Source of the DNA: an uncultured Limosilactobacillus sp. | GTDB lineage: Bacteria > Bacillota > Bacilli > Lactobacillales > Lactobacillaceae | NCBI GenBank assembly: GCA_944326735.1 | Contig: CALVFC010000007.1 | Coordinates: 1 to 26,245, forward strand | Direction: 5' to 3' | DNA length: 26,245 nt | Part shown: in pieces, positions 23,103-26,245 of the stretch | How the letters are laid out: every line of letters begins with the position of its first letter | How positions within the stretch are numbered: position 1 is the stretch's first letter | Position numbers and translations under genes: made by a program | Notes under the pieces: model-generated | What the model was told of the DNA's origin: nothing | Database searches by the model: none | The model's input: the letters and a program-made list of their open reading frames with translations, nothing else

Positions 23103-23756
23103 ATGACAAAATTAAACCTTTATTTAGTGCGGCACGGACAAACGTATTACAACATTTACAACAAATTACAGGGATGGGGTAATTCTCCATTAACCGAAAA
23201 GGGTAAGCAAAATGCCAAGGATGCTGGGGAACGGTTGAAGGATGTTCACTTCGATGGTGCCTTTTGCTCCGATACCACACGGGCAATTGACACCATCAAG
23301 ATGATTCTGAAGTTGAACAAAGCAGATTCTGTTAAGGAGCCAGTTACTTCACCATACTTCCGGGAAGAATTTTATGGTTCCTACGAAGGAACTAACATGG
23401 ATTTAGCCTGGTACAACGCTGGTGCTCCTCATGGCTTTAAGAACTTCAAGGAAATTGTTACTAAGTACTCAATTGGTCAGGCAAAGGATTGGTTGAAGGA
23501 TGCTGACCCATTCCACGATGCCGAAAATAATGAGGAATACTGGAACCGGATGAACAAGGGAATTCAGCTGATTCGGGATGCTGATTTGCCGGACAATGCT
23601 AATGTTTTATGGGTTAGCCACGGTAATACCCTGTTGAGCTTGGTTGAAAAGTTTGGCGGCGGCAAGTATGATGTGACGGTCCGGCCAAAGAATGGTAGTT
23701 TGACGAAGGCTACGTTGACTGACGACCAGTTTAAGATTGAGGAGTATGATATTTAG
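23103..23756 (+). CDS. Histidine phosphatase (phosphoglycerate mutase-like) family protein
   Basis: A 217-aa protein. LVRHGQT (8-14) carries the phospho-acceptor His11. REEFYGSYEG supplies the acidic residue, and VSHGNT near the C terminus supplies the second His. The branch is co-factor-dependent mutase-like, but the sequence around the active site suggests a phosphatase rather than glycolytic GpmA; the substrate is not readable. ATG 23103 has GGTGGAGG 9 bases upstream; an in-frame start at 23088 overlaps that site. The long structured 3' region immediately follows. Confidence 0.88.
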   Translation: MTKLNLYLVRHGQTYYNIYNKLQGWGNSPLTEKGKQNAKDAGERLKDVHFDGAFCSDTTRAIDTIKMILKLNKADSVKEPVTSPYFREEFYGSYEGTNMDLAWYNAGAPHGFKNFKEIVTKYSIGQAKDWLKDADPFHDAENNEEYWNRMNKGIQLIRDADLPDNANVLWVSHGNTLLSLVEKFGGGKYDVTVRPKNGSLTKATLTDDQFKIEEYDI

Positions 23757-23765
23757 AGAGTGCGA

Positions 23766-23862
23766 GCCGTGACGGATTAGCAACTGAGCACTAATGAATC
23801 CCGGACGATGATTGTGATAACAATCAAGTCCGGGATAATTAGGCGGAGGTTGCGGTCACGGC
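23766..23862. other. Long rod-like nested inverted repeat in the 3' region of the histidine phosphatase gene
   Basis: Successive arms pair in order: GCCGTGAC/GTCACGGC (23766-23773 with 23855-23862), GCAAC/GTTGC (23780-23784 with 23849-23853), CTAAT/ATTAG (23791-23795 with 23838-23842), ATCCCGGAC/GTCCGGGAT (23798-23806 with 23828-23836) and GATTGT/ACAATC (23810-23815 with 23820-23825). The loop is GATA. It starts 10 bases after the stop codon. There is no T-run, so it is not a simple terminator. Confidence 0.75.
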
Positions 23863-24055
23863 GAGCACATTTCGACTAGGTAGCATTAGAAAGTGTAGCA
23901 AGCACGTTTCGACTCGGTAGCAGTAGAAGATTCCGACAAACGGCGACTTGTCGTCGGCGGAGGAGTGCGTTAGCTCGAGGGAGTTCGACGCGAAGCTAGC
24001 CTATTGGTAGGGCGAGCACATTTCGACTCTATTGCAGTAGAAGGACTTAGCAAGC
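23861..24055. repeat. Threefold imperfect repeat of about 30-43 bases
   Basis: Copies begin with GAGCACATTTCGACT (23863), AGCACGTTTCGACTCGGTAG (23901) and GAGCACATTTCGACTC (24014). Each runs into a TAGCA/TTGCA-nTAGAA block; copies 1 and 3 also share the ending TAGCAAGC. Between copies 2 and 3 are hairpins (CCGAC/GTCGG near 23933-23957; GTTAGCT/AGCTAGC near 23969-24000). No gene was found from 23757 to 24127. Confidence 0.7.
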
Positions 24056-24077
24056 TATCTCAATATCAATAACACAG

Positions 24078-24120
24078 AAAAAGCGGGCTACTCAGACACA
24101 TTTCTGAGTAACCCGCTTTT
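24078..24120. terminator. Bidirectional terminator between the phosphatase 3' region and ade
   Basis: AAAAGCGGG and TACTCAGA pair with TCTGAGTA and CCCGCTTTT, with one mismatched base pair position inside the stem and A/T runs at both ends. Confidence 0.9.
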
Positions 24121-24127
24121 AGGTTGG

Positions 24128-25894
24128 CTAATCCAATACTGGATTGAAGTACTTTAATTGAGTGTAATCGACGTTACCACCGTCAGTAATTGCCAAATCA
24201 GGGATTGCGGTGATTGGTAAGAAGGAGAGGTAGAAGATTGGGCCTGGTAACTTAGAACCAATCTCACGAGCGCCTTCTTGCAATGCCTTTTCCTGTTCTG
24301 CTAATTCTGCGACTGGCAAGTCAGAACAAATGCCAGCGATTGGCAGTGGGAGGTTAGCAACCACTTGACCATTAACCACGACGATCTGGCCGCCACCTTG
24401 TTCAATTAACTTGTTGGCAGCTAATGCCATGTCATCATAGTTGACTCCCGCCACTACCATATTATTGTCATCAGGAGCAGCCGTTGTCGCGATGGCCCCT
24501 TTCTTGAAGGACCAACCAGAGATGAAGCCGTGTGAAATATTGCCGTTAATCCCGTAACGTTCGACGACGGAGACTAGGGCGACGTCTTGATCCACGTCGG
24601 GCTTAATGATGCCATTTTCTACTGGTATCTTAACGTCACGCCGTTTCCGGACGAATGGTCCAATACTATTGATCGTTTCTACCAGAGCCGTGCCATCTGC
24701 ATGGTCAGTGTGGTATTGGAAGTCGCTGGCCTTCAGTGGTTGTCGTTGAACAGTGGAAGTTAATTCAGCAGACCGATCTGGAACATTAAATGCAAACTGT
24801 TCCTGTTGGTCAGTGTAGACGAGCTGACCTTGACTAACGACGGTTTCCACATTAAATGTACCAGGGTGGTCAACCAGTAAAATGTCAGCCCGCTTACCCG
24901 GGGCAATTGAGCCTAACCGATCATCAATATGGTACGCTTCTGCCGCATTGATGGTGGCCATCTGGATTGCCGTCATTGGACTAACGCCCGCTTTAATAGC
25001 TAACCGGACCATATGATCAATGTGGCCGACCGAGAGAATACTGGTGGCGTTCACGTCATCAGAACAGAAACTGGTGTGTCGAGCGACGCCCGCAACATTT
25101 TCAGTAATTGATTTAATATTCTCATTCAAAAACTTAGTGACCGCTGATTCCCGAATAACGGTATGGACACCTTTCCGCGCCTTTTCCAGAAATTCTTCGT
25201 GCGAATAACTTTCATGGTCGACGGAAACCCCACTCATCAAGTACTGGTTCAATGCCTTACCACGCGCCATTGGTGAACAACCAAATATTGGCTGGTGGTT
25301 CTGGTGAGCAAGTTCCAATACTTTCATTGTATCGGGATCCTTTGTTTCGACGGATTCCCGAACAGTTTCCCAGACACCGAAGCAGCGGGGATCACGTTGC
25401 ACCTGAGCGTGGTCCTTCGCTGTGACATCGTAAGAAATCGTTGATTTGGGAATGGTGTATGGCGTCTTGTAAGGTAATCCCCAAATGACGTTGAATGGTA
25501 GGTGATCAATTTCATTGAAGATCTCCTTCAAACCATCCAGGCCGATTACTGAGATGTATTCGTCTAAACCAGTGACAATGCTGGTTGTTCCGTGGGGGAG
25601 TACTGCTTGGGCGAAACGGGTCATGCTAAGCTTGCTGCATTCAACATGGATGTGGCAATCGATCAGCCCGGGGGCAAGGTATTTACCTGTGGCGTCAATT
25701 TGCTTAGTATGTGGGCCAACATAATCAGTAATGTCCTTTTCGACGGCGACGATCCGTTCGTCATAAATGGCGACGTCGGCCTTGTAGTACTCACCAGTAT
25801 TAACGTTAATTAATGTTCCACCAGTAATTACCAGGTCGGCAGGGATTTTTGCGGCCCCAGCATCGATATAGTCACTTAAATTGGTCTTTGACAT
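24128..25894 (-). CDS. ade: Adenine deaminase
   Basis: A 588-aa amidohydrolase of the bacterial Ade (YerA-like) type. A beta-rich N-terminal part leads to GLIDCHIHVECS with metal ligands H81 and H83. Later come RGKALN, an FCSDD metal-binding Asp motif and the GSIAPGKRADILLV closing segment. A C-terminal domain of about 170 residues is normal for this family. It converts adenine to hypoxanthine and ammonia in the cytoplasm. It follows the purine permease by 15 bases, with AGGCTTTC-type sequence upstream and an AAGTGGAGG ribosome site. Confidence 0.95.
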   Translation of the reverse strand: MSKTNLSDYIDAGAAKIPADLVITGGTLINVNTGEYYKADVAIYDERIVAVEKDITDYVGPHTKQIDATGKYLAPGLIDCHIHVECSKLSMTRFAQAVLPHGTTSIVTGLDEYISVIGLDGLKEIFNEIDHLPFNVIWGLPYKTPYTIPKSTISYDVTAKDHAQVQRDPRCFGVWETVRESVETKDPDTMKVLELAHQNHQPIFGCSPMARGKALNQYLMSGVSVDHESYSHEEFLEKARKGVHTVIRESAVTKFLNENIKSITENVAGVARHTSFCSDDVNATSILSVGHIDHMVRLAIKAGVSPMTAIQMATINAAEAYHIDDRLGSIAPGKRADILLVDHPGTFNVETVVSQGQLVYTDQQEQFAFNVPDRSAELTSTVQRQPLKASDFQYHTDHADGTALVETINSIGPFVRKRRDVKIPVENGIIKPDVDQDVALVSVVERYGINGNISHGFISGWSFKKGAIATTAAPDDNNMVVAGVNYDDMALAANKLIEQGGGQIVVVNGQVVANLPLPIAGICSDLPVAELAEQEKALQEGAREIGSKLPGPIFYLSFLPITAIPDLAITDGGNVDYTQLKYFNPVLD

Positions 25895-25909
25895 GAGAAA
25901 GCCTCCACT

Positions 25910-26245
25910 TTATTTAGGCAAGATGTTCAAAACGTAGAGTAAGACAACGAAGACAACTAACATCGACCACATAATGCCGTTAACTTCTTTGCGGCGACCA
26001 GCGGCAGTCATCAGAATTGGGTAAGTTAAGAAACCAAAGGCAATCCCGTAAGAAATGTTGTAGGTCAAAGGCATGCCGATAACGACAAGGAAAGAAGGCA
26101 GGGCAATTTCGAATTGATCCCAGTGAATATCACGTAAAGCAGAAACCATCAATACACCGACAACGATCAGTGCAGCGGCAGTTACCTGGGTAGTAACAAC
26201 GGTCAGCAGTGGTGAGAAAATCATACTTAACAGGAAGAAGAAAGC
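25910..26245 (-). CDS. NCS2-family purine permease, C-terminal part (cut by window end)
   Basis: The open frame runs off the right end; the last 112 codons are seen. The protein includes FLLSMIFSPLLTVVTTQVTA, the G-L-M-V-S segment, and DIHWDQFEIALPSFLVVIGM with PLTYNISYGIAFGF. These are typical of the AzgA/PbuG branch of NCS2 (hypoxanthine, guanine or adenine uptake). The Met at 26224 is internal, since family sequence continues upstream of it to the edge. It sits upstream of ade on the same strand, consistent with adenine uptake and deamination in one operon. A purine riboswitch may lie beyond the window. Confidence 0.9.
   Translation of the reverse strand, partial: AFFFLLSMIFSPLLTVVTTQVTAAALIVVGVLMVSALRDIHWDQFEIALPSFLVVIGMPLTYNISYGIAFGFLTYPILMTAAGRRKEVNGIMWSMLVVFVVLLYVLNILPK

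Noticed and set aside
23757..24077. CRISPR array or direct-repeat defence locus
   Set aside because: There are only three imperfect copies with unequal spacing and hairpins between, and no cas genes nearby.

Overview
The window looks like chromosomal DNA of a lactic acid bacterium, most likely a heterofermentative Lactobacillaceae such as Limosilactobacillus. This rests on overall gene content, strong AGGAGG-type ribosome binding sites, moderate GC, and family resemblance of the proteins; the species cannot be fixed from sequence reading alone. No rRNA, tRNA, IS element, phage gene or CRISPR array was seen. It reads as mostly core and metabolic genome, with short transcription units separated by intrinsic terminators.

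Layout. At the left edge is the tail of a branched-chain amino acid carrier (brnQ) with an in-frame TAA, so it is probably a pseudogene. Convergent to it is a minus-strand pair: an EF-G/Tet(M)-like translational GTPase and a universal stress protein. Rightwards come lplA (lipoate-protein ligase, with a 16-bp palindrome at its promoter), an unknown 152-aa protein, and an MFS transporter preceded by a structured leader RNA with promoter, terminator and an overlapping short leader ORF. A 25-aa single-membrane-segment protein has its own promoter and shares a bidirectional terminator with a DHA1-type MFS exporter. A minus-strand XRE regulator and a methyltransferase-like gene are divergent from a membrane-anchored alpha/beta hydrolase and a DUF1304 protein.

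The centre holds a CPA1-type Na+/H+ antiporter, a DUF4870 membrane protein, and a TPP-riboswitch-controlled ECF transporter operon (ykoE, ykoD-like fused ATPase, ykoC-like T component) for a thiamine precursor. Next are a nucleoside hydrolase and a divergent type-2 ferredoxin/flavodoxin-NADP reductase. An envelope cluster follows: a small membrane protein, an L,D-transpeptidase, a D,D-carboxypeptidase (together acting on peptidoglycan stem peptides) and, convergently, lipoteichoic acid synthase. The right end has an 89-aa basic unknown protein, a histidine phosphatase, a 370-bp gene-free stretch with a long nested rod-like inverted repeat plus a threefold repeat, and a purine salvage pair (adenine deaminase and an NCS2 purine permease cut by the window end).

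The least explained signals are the structured leader and overlapping mini-ORF before the first MFS gene (4657-4972), the rod and repeats after the histidine phosphatase (23766-24055), and the 25-aa membrane peptide (6404-6481).
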